A DNA stretch of 64,000 nt. It comes from Fratercula arctica (Eukaryota > Chordata > Aves > Charadriiformes > Alcidae). The notes beneath the pieces were generated by a model, which searched no databases, was not told the origin of the DNA, and saw nothing but the letters and a program-made list of their open reading frames with translations. The position numbers were made by a program, and so were the translations under genes. The stretch spans positions 15,944,087 to 16,008,086 of the forward strand of contig CANTUZ010000002.1 in the NCBI GenBank assembly GCA_947846985.1. Reading direction: 5' to 3'. Of the stretch, positions 31,959 to 45,700 are shown one piece after another. Position 1 is the stretch's first letter. Every line of letters begins with the position of its first letter.

Positions 31959-33310
31959 TTTAACTATATATTATTTTGTACATCATCTTAAACTGTGCTG
32001 TGTCTGCTTGCTTAAGATAAACTCTATGCGTGTTTGCTAAAATGTTGTCAAATTAACCCACCCGTTTCTAAGGATTGCTAAATGCCCATCAAGGAATGGA
32101 GGGATGCATTGAAGCTATTTTAATTAGCAAAGTGTGATTTAAAGGTTGCTAAAATCAAAAAGAACTTATTCATTTTTCATCAATAATCATTTTCCTTAAT
32201 ATTTCATCAAAACCTGCTGATTCGGAGACCACCTTCTGGGCTTTGATTCATTATGACTGCAGACATAATTTAATTTTTCCCCCGTCCTCATTCTGTGATA
32301 TGCTCTTTCATCTTTGAGACATTGTTAAGATGTTTCTAACATTCACAGATTGCTAATTGATCCAACTTTTTCAAAACTGTACTTAAGACAGAGTCTTCTT
32401 TTCTGTGGAAGCAATTTTCCATGCATTTGCTTTTACTAATGTTTTTTTCAATCTCTGTATCTGATAAAGTATAAATTCTCAAATTGATATATTAAAAATT
32501 GAGGACATGTATGGTTTTATAGATGGCAAGTGAGGCAAAAATATGAGAGATGATAGAGGGAAATTAAGAGAGTTGGTACAGTCAGTAAGATTGCACAGTC
32601 ACTAAGTTAGGCCTTTATAGTTCATCTAAAACTAACTTGGAATTAAAACAGTGCTTTAAGTAATGTTTTTTGTCTAAATCTTTGGGGAATCATGAAGAAA
32701 AGCAATTATGGGAATTTATGCAAAGCCATTTTGTGAAAGGGTGTACAATTAAAAGAAATTGCTCCTTTCACTTTAGTAGGGCTGTTCATCTAAGTTTTGT
32801 CTACATTATCATACTCCGGTAATTTCTAGTCCCAAAATGCACTTGCGTTACTATTTTAAGTTGAGATTCACAACCCTTTTCTTCTTGGAAGGTCTCCCTG
32901 TAGAGTAGTATCCAGGAAACTTTCCATTCAGGTACTGTGTTAAAACTCCCAATGGTTGGTTACTCGGCATCAGCAGAACATAGTGGGTTGGAGCAGTCCA
33001 AGTGCCATGGGCTGTACCCTGAGCCTTTTCTCTGGGTGGCTGGAAAACAGTCACAATCTTCATTTTCATTTGCTCATCTCCCACTCGTGAAAAGCGTGTC
33101 TCCGTTAATGTCCGTTCGGTGCACACACTGTGATTTAGGGCAGGGCCATCTTTTTCTTTTCTTGTTTGTATCCATTTTCCTCCATCCATTAGAATTTCAA
33201 AAAATTCTAATTAGAATTTCAAAAAATGTCCTCTACGTCTTGCTTAGATGGTCAGGGCTAAGTTGTTGTTTGTCCTCTTAAGCCACATTGACCAGTTGAC
33301 GCAGACTGAA

Positions 33311-33330
33311 TTTCATTAGCTTTCATTAGC
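33311..33330 (+). repeat. 10-nt perfect tandem duplication
   Basis: TTTCATTAGC occurs twice in direct succession. Likely a replication-slippage duplication. Confidence 0.85.
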
Positions 33331-33649
33331 TGCACTACTCTGATGTAGTTAAAAATCGCTGCAGCTTAAGGTGTCAGAATTTAACAGGAAAATAGGTAAA
33401 ACTGCGATTCAGTGTCAGGAATAATCCTACTTTATTGGAGCTCAGGCTTATGTTTTTTAATATTCCTTCTCAGATTCGGATGCCTCCCTCATCTATGTAG
33501 CATGTCGTATGTGAGTGTGTGTCACATTCAGCAGAGCACACGTGCAGAATGAGATGCAGGTGCATGAATGTGTTTCGCTGGGGTGGAATTTTTATGTGTG
33601 CGTGTTTATGTCTGCCTATATGTATTTGTATAAAAAAAATCTTCTGTAC

Positions 33650-33672
33650 AATTCCTCCGCTCCAGAGGAATT
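33650..33672. repeat. 8-bp-stem inverted repeat at CR1 edge
   Basis: AATTCCTC (33650-33657) pairs with GAGGAATT (33665-33672) across a 7-nt loop. It sits at the left boundary of the short CR1 fragment. Confidence 0.7.
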
Positions 33673-33955
33673 GACCTCCAGACCTCATCTAGTCCAACCC
33701 TCTGCTCAGAGCAGCTTTGATCGGGTCAGGTTGCTCAGGGCTGCGGTAGTTTTATTCAGGTTGATATTCCTGAATATTTCTGAGGACGGAGATTTCATCC
33801 AGCTCCCTGGGTGCCTGTTCCAGTATTTGACCAGCTTCATGCTATCTAAAAAAAGCAAAAGGAAAAAGAGAAAGCTTTTCATATCAGAATTTCCCATGCT
33901 CTAGTTTGTGTCCATTTTCTCTCATCCTATTGTTGTGCAACTCTGAGAAGAGTCT
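33673..33955 (-). mobile_element. CR1 LINE 3'-end fragment, minus strand
   Basis: Short 3' terminal CR1 piece. The + strand carries the hallmark CTCATCTAGTCCAACCCTCT, then GGTTGCTCAGGGC, a GGACGGAGATTTCATCCAGC block, CCTGTTCCAGTATTTGACCA, and a purine-rich stretch, finishing at GAGAAGAGTCTGG near 33955. This order is the complement of the CR1 3' UTR, so the element is on the minus strand with its 3' end to the left. The terminal octamer repeat is not clear. It is less decayed than the 14625-16063 copy, so probably a younger insertion. Open frames crossing this region are side-products of the repeat. Confidence 0.9.
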
Positions 33956-34753
33956 GGTGTGTGAGGGGGTGGGAGGGGAATTAATTAATCACTTTGTATA
34001 AGATTTGTATGAAAAAAACAGATTCCCATTTTTCAGGCATCAGAAGAAATTTTTAAAATAATAAGGATTATCTTACAAAATAATACTTTGTTATTATCAT
34101 TGAACTTTTCCTAGAATGATTGCCAAAGTCGGCTTTTTTCTTAAAACACCTATTGTATTTCCATATTTCAGAGTCACACGGAAGTATGTGGCTTGTTTCT
34201 CACAAATTGTTTTGAATATGTATGTTGTCTTTTTCTCTACTTCTTCAAAACTTGAAGAAAAAGTTTGAGGACAAAGTATAACTCTTCATTCCTCTTGAAA
34301 TATAGGAAACTGCCTTTTTCTCCTCTACGTCAGAGGTTTTGTATTGTGCGTACAACATTCAGCTCCACCAAAACCAGCGCATCTGAAAGTACTTTTGAGA
34401 AATGACTCAGTCTCGTGTGTGCTGTTGGACTGCATATGCTCCTTGGATGTACTTAGTTCTTGCTTTTCAGTCGGTCTCATTCTGCCAGTGGAGAATCGTG
34501 TTGTTCCTGCACGGGCAGGGTTGCTGCCATGTGGGACCTGCTGCTCTGAGAGCCTCTCTGCCACTAAAGGATTTTCAGTGCTTCTCTATTAATACCGAGT
34601 TCCTGCAGCTCATCTGCACAATTTCCTGGATGAAAAGAGATCATAACTCCCAGAGAAATGATGCTGTGTTGGCAGGGAATTGTGAAACACAGGCTTCCAA
34701 GCGTTTCTCAAGGCCCTGCTCACCTATGTTCTTTCATGAGCTACAATTTGCAG

Positions 34754-34891
34754 ATGGCGAGTGCTGTGGCATTACAGGAGCGGAGCCTCAGGAGAGGCGG
34801 GTGCCTCCTGCCGAGCTGAAGGGCTGCACCGGAGGAGAGGGAGGGGGAAATGAAGCAACTCTCCTGTGGAGATCAGGAACGCTGCAGGACG
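34754..34891 (+). other. candidate cryptic exon, purine-rich
   Basis: CAATTTGCAG (AG at 34752-34753) could act as an acceptor. After 138 nt, GACG|GTGAGTGG gives a near-perfect donor at 34892. The segment is rich in GGAG and GAAG-like purine motifs of the kind that act as exonic splicing enhancers, and is more GC-rich than its surroundings. In the phase needed after exon B it would stop at a TGA near its end, so inclusion would truncate PARD3. Signals are seen; usage is inference. It could equally belong to an unrelated non-coding transcript. Confidence 0.25.
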
Positions 34892-34945
34892 GTGAGTGGG
34901 GAGAGGAAGCTGCCTGCTGTGACAAAGGGGAGCCAGCTCACCCTC

Positions 34946-34964
34946 AAAAAAAAAAAAAAAAAAA
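34946..34964 (+). repeat. poly(A) tract, 19 A
   Basis: Uninterrupted A run followed by GGAGAAAAAG, 54 bases past the candidate donor at 34892. Confidence 0.9.
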
Positions 34965-36187
34965 GGAGAAAAAGTCACCCGCCCTCCTCGTAAGCACAGA
35001 TGAGGCATAGGATGATCTATAGAAGGTTGTCTTTCATCTAGAGAGTGTATTTGCAAGGACCCTAAAGAACTTCATAACCTTTAATGGGGACCTGTAGTCA
35101 ATATAACGACCATTTCGCTCCACGGCCGATCCCCGCACCACTCCCTGCACTGACAGGCAACCACCTGCGCAGTGAAACACTGCTACTCTTTAATTGCATA
35201 TAAATCAGGGCCGGGGAGTGCAGACAAGCCAGGAGAGTCTGGAAGGAGAATTTAAGTGAAAAAGGTAATTACCTGAGCTGGAACGTGGCCAGAGCACCAA
35301 GGTTAACACCTGTACCCTTGTGAGAAGTGCCTGGTGATATTCTTCCAGAAACCATTTTCTACTGAGTTATAGAAAAGACCTTGTTAGTCACTTGGTCTGA
35401 CTCCCTCTGTACACGGAATTGATTCCTACTGTGGTTTGTTGCATCACTCGTGTAGTGCATATTCAGTCACTGTGAAATGGGGTTTGTCCACCAGCTTTAT
35501 GTGGAGCCATAGCCTACTCTCTTTCTTTTATTGCTCTTATTTCAGAAGACAGTTGCCTGGTATTTAACCTAAATTTTTATTTTATTACCTCCATGTTCTC
35601 TTGAATGTACTAGCGTCTGGGACAGAAAGACATAAAGTGTCTGAAATTCCCAGTACCTATCTGAGAGTGTCCCTTGAGATCCTAAGGAAAGAGGAAAAAG
35701 TGATTTTGGTGTGTGTTCCTCAGTCCCAGAACAAGGTAGATTAGCTGTTGCTGAGAGCTCTGTTGAGCTATTTAGACTGCTGCAAAGGCAAAAGCTAGCT
35801 CAGAGGTCACCAACATCACACCACAGAAGAGACAAAACCTTACCATCTTCCTTTCCTTCTGTTTGGAGACAAACGCAACATCTCTCCTTTTGTGAGCTTT
35901 GTTTAATAGTATTTTTCATATTTCACCCTCGTAGTTCATTACTCCATCTTCAGTCAATTTACGTCTCCTGTGCAGAGCACTGGAGTACAATTTGAAGCAA
36001 CTCAACAGCCACATCCTCCAGTGTTCTGCCTGAGCTACTCAAACCTGCTCTTCACTGAGGAGATACGGAGAGCAGAGCTGCATGCTGCCTCCAGTCATAC
36101 AAGAACTCTGAAAAGTATTTTTCAGTTTATTTCTCAGTAAGATCTTTATCTCATTTTATAATCCCCCATACTTTCATCTGAAGATGG

Positions 36188-36217
36188 CTAGCTCTTGAAT
36201 ACCTAGCTCTTGAATAC
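36188..36217 (+). repeat. 15-nt perfect tandem duplication
   Basis: CTAGCTCTTGAATAC occurs twice head to tail with no mismatch, suggesting a recent slippage duplication. Confidence 0.9.
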
Positions 36218-38208
36218 TCTCTAGTAGGAGGAGAAATAAATTTTGTTTTGCTCTTGACCATGTTTTTGATGGGTGTTTTTCATTTGTAAGAAACCTACAG
36301 CATTTCACAAGGTTGCGCACAGTCTGTCCTAGTTTCCTATTATGCCTGTCAGCATTACCTGAACAGCTCTTCAGAGGAGGTATACAGGACATTGTGTCCG
36401 TCTGCTCACGGGAGACTCAATGTGGACATCTAGAAGGAAAAGTTTCTTTCGTACAGGTTGAGCTAAGTCTCAGTAGCTCTGGCTGCAATATTTGTATTCC
36501 TTACAGATGGGCGCTGGAAAGGGCTTCTGCACATTCAGCAGAGGGTTACACAATCTATATTCATTTAAGCTAGGCAGTTTAAGATCTGATTTTTATTTTT
36601 TGTTGTTATTAGTTTTAACAGTTGATAGCATAGCGATCATTAATATTTCACTGACTTCTATAATAAAAAAGAATTCTATTGTAATATTAGAGGGAGGTGT
36701 TGAAACTTGCATGTGATGTTAAACTGCTGTGTACCCAGACTGACAAATTGTGCTAGCATACAGGAAAGAAAAGGAGCTAAGAGAAGTTTAAAATCACGAG
36801 AGCAGAGGAAAGCAATTTTATACAGTAAATAAATAAGATATTAGGAAATATGACATGAGGGAAGTGGTCGATGTGAGAGGAACATGTCAAAATAGGAGGA
36901 AATGAAAGTTAGAAGCATCAGGCTGAGAACTAAAGAGTGTGAATGAGGTTGTGTGTCCATGGCAAAAAGAGCTCTCAGACTGAGACTTGAGGATGACAAG
37001 AAGTGGGGATGAAGATAGTTATAGGGGGAAAAGAAAGGTAATTACATTTCAGCAGTCCTTAATCTATGTCAGTAAGCTCCTTGGCTATGATATAATTCAC
37101 ACACAATTCACCAGAATGCAACCAATTAAATTCTGCTGTAATACTTTTTTTCCCTGCATGAGCTTTCCTCCAGGATTCACCTGAGATTAGGCAAAGGCAT
37201 CTGAGCTCATTCCTTCCCTCCCTGCAACTTCAGCAGTGCTGCAGATACAAAAATGAAGCCTTGACTGCTGCATCCCATCGTCTAGATCCAGCTGCTCTTC
37301 CCTTCGGTATCACATCAGAACAATTTAAAGAGGCATGAAACAGCAGGAGCTGCAATGTAGGTGTTTAGGTTCTCACTGCTCGGTCACATTACTATCTTGC
37401 TGTATCTGCAAGGGTGTTGCAAACTTGATTAAAAAAATTAATGATGAGAAACAAAGGGATGAGCAAAGAGAACAAAAGAAAAAAGTGAAGAGAGCGTGGA
37501 AGAAGTTTATTGCATGCAAGTCATCCAATTATCCCTGAGAGCCCAAATCCCTTGTCTAATTGCCTAAGTTGATCCTTCAGGACTGAACGGATTAAATGAA
37601 ATAGCAGGGCTGGTGCAAAGCAGCCTATGGGAGGCATTTTCTGAACAAGCTTGCATGAACAGCAGAATGGAGTTTCTGTTTGCTTCTGTTTGTCTGGGCC
37701 TTCTGTTATCAAAAGAGTAGCAAAGAATGAAAAATATGAGGGCTTTTGGTTAGAAAATAGTCCTTCGGCTCAGAGTTGAGGCACTGGGGGGTGCTGGAAA
37801 ACCTATCCTGATGCTTTTTATGCTGTGCTAGTCTGTATGGTATATCTCTCTCTGGGATCATAAACTCTCACTTTACACTATATTAAGTTCATTTGAAAAA
37901 CTGAGGGAAATGAAAAACTTCTTTAAAATATCTCAGTACGAAATCACTAGGTGCTGGAGAATGTCAGGATTGAGCTGGCGTTAAAACGAGAGCAGGCTGC
38001 AGCCCACACCGTTGTCTCACAGCAATTGCGTGTGCCAAACTCACAGCAGAGGAAAGACGACTGTCAGGCTTAATGTACCTTAAAGGACTTCTGTTTAATA
38101 CATTCCTCTGCATGCGCACCAGATAAGGAAGAGTCCCATCTAATAGTCTAGTATCTCATCCTGTCATGCAAAATATCCCTGCAATTATGTCCCTAGACAG
38201 CATCAACA

Positions 38209-38219
38209 CCCCCCCCCCC
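38209..38219 (+). repeat. poly(C) tract, 11 C
   Basis: Run of 11 C after CATCAACA, in AT-leaning intron. Likely length-polymorphic. Confidence 0.9.
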
Positions 38220-41200
38220 TAACATCAAGGGGGAGAAGTATTAGGATGGGAAAGAAAACACTGTAGAAGAGTGGAAAGCAGAGGAAATCAATCTTCTTCC
38301 AGTCTTGTTTCCTGTTGACCAAAACCTTCAGTTTTGCCCAGTACACTGCACTGTGAAAGGGAACTTTCAGAACACAAACAAATCCTCAAGCAGTGATGCT
38401 ATCTCACTTTTATTTATATAATGCCACAGAGTGTGGTGCAGTGCTTCATAGCGTTCATAATAACATCAGGTTGTCTCCCATACAAATCCTGCAGTTGTTA
38501 TGTGAAATGTTAAGGTGTAAGACAGCATTAGAAGCAAAAGAGGCTACAGAAATGTTAGGTGGTTCATTTGGATGTCCTCAGGTGACATCCAGCTAAGAAA
38601 TTAATTTCCTGAGAGAAACCCGCGGCAGAATAGAAACATTTTCTGAATTAGAAAGAGCTTAGCAGGGAAGACAGAAAAAGACATGCTTTCTAAGCAGTCC
38701 TAAACCTGACTTATACCTGCTTACACCTTCCCTACTTACACCTCAAATTTTAGTTAAGAATAATAGTTTTTAAAATTCCTACTCAGTTATTTCATCAAAA
38801 CCTCTTTCCAAGCCTGTTCTGTGGTGAGCACTGAAATGATTCATGCAGTCATACCGTCCTGACTGAATAATTGATACATTTTGACAGGCTGAATGTACAA
38901 TGCATTACATTTGCTTCTCAGTATATATGTGATGATTAACGTAACTAGGTCTTACGTGTGCTCATCAAGGGGAGAAAAATGCCCCAAAGAGAATATTATT
39001 TGATGATTCGATGAACTGAACTTTGATACTGCACTTAGACTGTTGATAGCATTAAGGTAGTCATGATGGTTTATGGATCTAGCTGTCAAATTAGAAAATT
39101 TCACTGAGTTAGAGAGAAAACCTGGTGAAATGTAGAGAATTTAAAGAAATGCCATTGGCATGTTTAGATCCAAAATTCCTCTTCCCAAATTCTAGTCTTA
39201 GCTCCAGGAGGATGAATGGATATCTCTGAAATAGTCTGATTTAATATGGTTCCATCAGACCTAAATCTGTCGGGATGTGTCCTAGACAAAGCCACAGAGG
39301 TTCCACAAAAAATAATTCAAAGCTTTAAAAAGGAGCTTATTCATGCCTAAATTAGAAAGCCAAGCTATCTATATAGTCAAAGGAGAGAACTGGTATCCTC
39401 AGGAGGACAATTCAGAGCATCCAAGTGAGATAGCTTTAGGCAGAGTTGTAAATGCTCCCTAACCATACATATTAATCCTGCCCTGAGGTCATTTAGTTAC
39501 CAAGCTGATACGCACTCATTAAGTCCGAAGTCAACCAAGCTTCCTCTCTGTGCATGGTGCAAATGAAGTCCGTTCATGAAGGCCTGGCCATCCGTAGCTC
39601 TCCCGGGATTGTCAGTTTTGCTCTTATGATGTTGTATACCCCGATGTCATGGTGAATGAGCATCGCTTTTGCATCTAGCTTTACAGTGTCAGAATGAGGT
39701 GTGGGAATGCTGAGTGTCTCATAAAATGGAGGCACTGAGGAGGAGATGTCCACACACAGTTAGTATAGGTATTAAGAGAGAGAAATCCATATATAGTGCA
39801 TAGAGAGATCTCCACAGGGTAAATCAAAGCACTCCAGGAACATGTTTTTCTCAAACGTCTGTGCAGGAAATCTGGTTTTCATAACACACACACTAAAAAT
39901 TAGACATGTGACTATCCCATGAAAGGCAAATGCAGTCCCTAAATGTGAATGTTCAGAGCAACTTTGGATGTCCTAAAGCACGCAAACCCAGCCTATAGCT
40001 CCAGTCAAGAAGGATGTGGTGCTGCTGTAGGTTCTTTTCATATCTGCCGTTCCTATGGAAGTAATTCTTTGGGTAACTTAAATGACACTTAGATATCCAT
40101 GTTTAGGCATCTGAGTTGCTGATGCTCATTGAGTGACTTTTAGCTACAATTACAGTAGTCCACAGTGGAAAGTTAAACCTGATTTGTCTACATGTAAGAT
40201 CAGGATTAAAACCACTGTGCCTGCCTGGCGTTTCCTCTTGGTTTGATCATTCTCTGTCCTCATTCCTGTGCATAGGAGTGGAAAGTATTACGTAGGAATG
40301 TGACAGTGTCTGGATGGCTACTGTGTACTCTCAAATACTCAATTACACTTAAACGTTACAGCATTTAATTCCTGTAAATGCTAAATGTTTATATGTCAAA
40401 CAAATACTATCTAAAGGATTTCATTTAGAGGAATTTAGTCATCAAGTATTTGGACCTTTCATTTGCCTCTCTCTCTCTTTATTATCTGGAAAGGGAACTT
40501 AGATTCATAACTGCTCTCACAAGCTGTTTTCTGGGACAGGAATATATGCAAGAAGCAAAGCAGTGAAGGTTCAGCTGATTGAATCTGGCCAGTTTCAGAA
40601 TGTTTCTGGGCTTGTATTCTTCTAGAGACTCAAAAACTGTTAACTAAACTCTACCTGTTTCACTAAATTCAAAGCTTATTTTTTCTTTTAAGGTGACTTA
40701 AATGAATAAATGTCTGTTATATCTTACTAGCTACTTTGTTTTGATGGCTATTTAAATATCACAGAGCCATAGACCTGATTACCAAATTGCTAGTTAGCTG
40801 GGGTTTGTTTTGTTTTTAAGAAATGTATTGTTTCCATATTGTACTATAAAAGTTGATATGCTTCAGTGAAAATAATGCCTTAATTGTTGAATATTGTCTG
40901 TTTGTGGCTTTTGAGTAAACCCTGCTGTGCAGTCTCTACCTCCTCAAACTAGAGTTTGAAAAACAAAATGTTGGTCACAGACATTTCCTCAGCAATTTCA
41001 GTTGCAGATGGTAGCCCTAATTTGTAGCTGCACCTCTGAATGGCTGCTAGAGAAGAATTTGCCTTTCAAGGGCAAAATAGCGGTTGTATGTAGTCATCTA
41101 CTTCTAAATGTTCCATTAATACCATTTACTCAAGCAAGATGAGAACCTTTTTTATAAAAACCATAAGAATTTTTGCTTTAAGTAGATAATGTCGTATATG

Positions 41201-41534
41201 ATAGGTTGGGGGAGACGTTGTTCAGAGAATAATTTAAAACAGCATACGAGAATTCTGATATCTCAGCAACTGTAATATTGCTAAAGAAGTCATGGCATAA
41301 TGTAGTCGATCCCTTAAAATGCAACCAGAGATTATTTTAAGATCTGTAATGGATTTTTTTCTCACTTGATTATTATAATTGGCTCTATAAGTAACACATT
41401 TTAAATATTTTATGTTGGCAATGCCAGCATAACAAAGGACTTAACATGAGAGAAATGCAAATAGACTTTGTTTTGCTTCAAATGCAATAATTATTAATGG
41501 AAAATTGGTTCATAAATGATTTTCAAAAGGATAC

Positions 41535-41559
41535 AAAAGATCTTACAAAAAGATCTTTT
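41535..41559. repeat. 10-bp perfect stem-loop
   Basis: AAAAGATCTT (41535-41544) and AAGATCTTTT (41550-41559) are exact reverse complements around a 5-nt ACAAA loop. The T-rich 3' arm resembles a rho-independent terminator, but that has no meaning for a vertebrate Pol II intron. Too short for a microRNA precursor. Confidence 0.75.
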
Positions 41560-42599
41560 CAAGAGCTGGTCCTTGCTACTATCAGACTCCGAGAGCTGCC
41601 CTGATGTGACGTAATAGGTTTCTCAAAAGAAGGAAATTCTCCCTGTTACTATTGAATGAGGCAAAAATATTAGATTTACAGTGGAAGTTAAAGAGGCATT
41701 TTTGTGTGGTGATAAGGAGGATGAAGCACTGGCACTAGATTGCCTGTAGAGATTACAGCTTTTGCCAACATTGGAAATCTTTATTGTCGGGTGAGGCTGG
41801 CATAACCAGGTACAGCTGATTCTTTTCAGAGGAGAAGACTTCCAGGTCCCTTCCAGCTCTACTCTTCAGCCAGGGAAAGCCATTTGAATTCATTAGCATT
41901 TTTGTGCTGACTGTTATATCGTATTGTATAGACTCCCTGATTTTTTTATTGATTTTTTTTTTGTTAAGCACATTATTATTTTTTTGCTAGTCATGTAGGA
42001 TTAGATGGGTTTTTTTAGGAATATTCATTCCAGTAAAATCACTTTTTGTGTCATGCTAACATATTTACATACTAAGTGTTGGAGAATGTGTTTTTAGGAC
42101 TAAGAGGACAGGAAAAGAAAAGGAGAGCTTTTCGAGGTGATAGCATTTATTGCAAGGACCCTTGTACTAAATAGTTCAGAATGGAGTAAATTATCTTGCA
42201 CTTAACATAAACTCAATATGTTATAGAAAATTGCAAATTCAGAGCTAATGCTCTGAAAATTTGTAAAGGAGTAACTTTGCCAGAGAGGCAAATATTTAGC
42301 TTTTTTATGTCTGAAAAATAAAAGCTGTAACTACTATGTTTGAACTGCTGTTATAATAAATATTTTTTAAATAAGTCTATTGCTTTGGGTTCTTTAAGAA
42401 ACACCTCATTATTTCTGCAGTGGTCTTCAGGGTGCTTTTAATCAGAAAATCATGTAAATTGGTAGACTGGTTGGCAGCTAATAGACTTCAAGCTTTGGAT
42501 GAATTATTTTGTGCTCGTACAAGTAATAGGCATATTAAATCTGAGGATTTCATCATCAAATCTCTAATATAAGTGAAACACATTGAACAGTGATACTTA

Positions 42600-42720
42600 A
42601 CACTTGTAAAGTATTTTGCTGCTTTGAAGCATTGCACAGACAGTTGTTACAGAAACCCTGTGAGGGCTAAGTTGTTATCTCTGCTTCAAGACAAAATATC
42701 AGCCCAGCTGAAGAAGTCTG
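42600..42720 (+). repeat. possible MIR-type SINE core remnant
   Basis: Phrases such as CACTTGTAAAGTATTTTG and, some 45 bases on, AAACCCTGTGAGGGCTAAG resemble the MIR core order (cell-size-dependent 'gtaaagcgctt' then 'aaccctatgaggtaggta'). Decay is heavy and the tRNA-derived head is not visible. A repeat search is needed for certainty. Confidence 0.3.
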
Positions 42721-45700
42721 TAATGCAAACTGCATTGACTGGAAGTGTGCATCAGAGAGGTTTCTTATATGCTTATACTCTTCCCTGGGTATTTGCTGTT
42801 GGTCACTGTTAAAAGACATGGAGCAGATGGACCTTTTCTGTGATCCAGTTCAAATGTTTTTGTTTCTTTTAGGGTAGAAAATTAAGTCACCAAAAAAAAG
42901 CATAAATAAGAAGTCTATAGTTTTGTGAACTTAATTGCGTATAGAATTTACTGGCTTCTTGAATACATTTGCAGGCACTTTGCAAAGCAAATAGGAATCA
43001 TTCAATTAGATGTAAACATACACTGAGCAAGTCACCTGAGCTTCGCTTGTACAAAATCAAAATCTAATGAATACATTCAAAGGGATCTACGGTGTAATTT
43101 GCCTCATCCTAAAGCAATGTCTAAGTAGATCAACTGAATATATCCTAACAGTCTTCTTTATGTTAAGTGACTAAGATGAATAACACAGATAATAGATGTC
43201 TTTATTTTGTGAATCCCACTCTCTGGCTCCAGATACTCATGAAGTTGCTATTTAAATCTGTGACAATATGCCCTTTATTGACAGTAGGGAAGAACGGTGC
43301 CCTACAGCTGCATGTAGTTATCATGCAAGTACCCAAGTTTTATTTTGGTGGGTCATGGACAGGTGTTTTTATTTTAGCATTTCCACCGCTAATGAAGACA
43401 GGTGGTAGAAGATGAAGATGGGCTTTGGGTTTGTCTCTGAGGGCTACCACTTCCAGTGGCCGTAGTAAAAGTTACCACCACTCGCAAGCTGTCTGCTATT
43501 TTTTAGTGCCTCACCTACTCCTTAGTGTGGCACAGTTTAAGGCTGTGGAAGGGAATGGGAATTATGCAACTTGCATACTAAATTTTTCTGGCCAAAATAT
43601 TGTTTGCCACAGTTTTCTGACTGCTCTGTATTAAACTTGTCTAGGCTCATTTGCATCTGCTTGCACCCCTTGACTATATACTATCCTGCATCAGAGAATT
43701 GTTCTCAAGTCAAACATGCAAGAAGCAGGGCGTTCAAAAATATAAACCACATTTAAATCTTTTTTTCCCTGAATTAGCTGCCAGAATGTTGCGTGGAGGC
43801 TGTGTTGGGAGCCTGGTGCTGTACACCCACGTTCAAAGAGGAGCTTTGAGCTGGGTGTGTTGCCATTCCTGTTTCCAGATTGCACTGAAATATCAGGCCC
43901 CATGTCATGCACATATTTTGTAAGTGGTTTGTGCTGGTTTAGATTAAATTACGTTCCATCAGTGCTCTAGATCTTATTATCACCAAAAGAAACATTCAAT
44001 TCACCTGCCACTTAATCTCCCCTCTTCCTCCTCTCCTATTCAGGACTGAGAACAAATGTTGAACGAAATTGTTTTAAACCCACACATTTGAGACATATTA
44101 AACTTAATCTTTCTTGTCCTAGGATGTCTGAAGTTGTCTGCTTTGTCAATTATCAACACATTGGCTTCTGCTGGACTTTATTCATCACTCTTCTGTTTCG
44201 TTATAGAAAAGTAAATTAGAATTGTGGGTTTAGCATATATTTTCTCTCTTTTTATGATGTCTTTCTGAGAAATATTTATATTTTTAACTATTCAGATTTT
44301 TAATCTTCAACCTAAAATTTGTCTTTAGAACATGGTGGCAAGATACATTTGCTTATGGAACTCTGCAATGTCTCTTCAGTAAAATACAGCCTATACCCTA
44401 ATTACTTTCTCTTGATATCTGTCTATTAGATTTCTCAAATATTTATTTACTGCTTAGAAATCATTTTAGCATTCACTTTCTTTTTTAAATAATGCATCTG
44501 ACAGCAGGCAATGTTATATTTCTTTTTCTTTCATGAGCTTTGCACATCCATCCACTTCCTTTTTGCCATGATGAATTTCCTTTGTAGTTGATTATAGTGA
44601 TTTTGTGGTTTGACATCCCTCAGGCTCTGCCTACTAAATCAATATCATCTTTTAGTGAATGTTGTTGTTGTGATGAGCTTTTCCCCCACATTTAAAGACT
44701 ACTTTACAGTAAACCCAAGTGAAGATTTTTTATGATGTGTCAATTTACTTCTTCTTTGTATGGCTGTTTCTCAGTCAAATTTAAATCAATTGTTGTCTAA
44801 AGGTTTCTCATTTTCTACTCTTATAAATTGCTACAGTCCAGTTTTTTTGTTTCCCAGGCTGGCATTTATCTTTGTCGTGTAGCTGTCCACATTTTGAAGT
44901 ATACAAATACCACAGACCTCTGACGTTCCTTCATTAAATGTATTTGAGGTGTTGACCAGATTATGGAACTCATCAATTTTCTCTTAAGACACAAAATGCA
45001 TCTCAAGTTCTGTGGAAGATGGGGAAAAAATATCTTTGTTTGCTTACTCATCTGGGAAACTACAATCTGTTGCCAAAGCCAGTTATCAGGAGCTTTGATT
45101 AGAAATCAGCAAAGACAGCTGCTGAAAAACATAGTGAGAAAGATTGTATCCAGTTAGAGAAGAGTTCCTTTGACTTTGGATGAGCAGAGGGACATCACCG
45201 AGGGAACATGAATATGCATTTCTTTTAATGTGCAGATAGCTATGGATGTAGATATTCTAGCTTGCAGTGTTTGTTGTTGTTGTTATTACAGTGTCACTGT
45301 CTCTCTCGAGATTTCTTTATGACTTCTTTACATTTAGTTTTAATTATTTGTGTTGCATTGATATGTGTAGGCTTTAAGTTTATCAAATTGTGTAAAATGT
45401 GCCCAGGAATGGATTTGGCTTTAGCTGAATGATCACGAGTTTGCTAGTATAAGGTCTTCCCAACAAAAAGGAGGGGGAATTCTGTACTATTTCAGAAGTT
45501 CATGGTTAGTTGTACACTTCTGAGTGGTTTTGTCCTTGCCATTCCATTTATCTGGTTGCTTCCCCTTCTCAAAACAAACTTTCAACAATAAACTGTTAAT
45601 TCAGAATCTTAGAAACTTAAGAGCTTATTGTCCCATAAAGTTTCTTGACTGCAGCAATTTTGGAGATTTCCTTGGTTTTGCAGTTTTTCCAGCTTGCTGA

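Noticed and set aside
33515..33904. 129-codon ORF on the + strand
   Set aside because: Its second half lies in the antisense of the CR1 3' UTR and is a by-product of that repeat.
34402..35010. 202-codon ORF, the longest in the window
   Set aside because: Its C-terminal lysine run is translated from a 19-A tract, the composition is unlike a folded protein, and no domain is visible. Only the internal splice-like segment was kept as a candidate.
41535..41559. Stem-loop with T-rich 3' arm, as a terminator or microRNA
   Set aside because: Intrinsic terminators do not apply to this genome, and the stem is far too short for a microRNA precursor.
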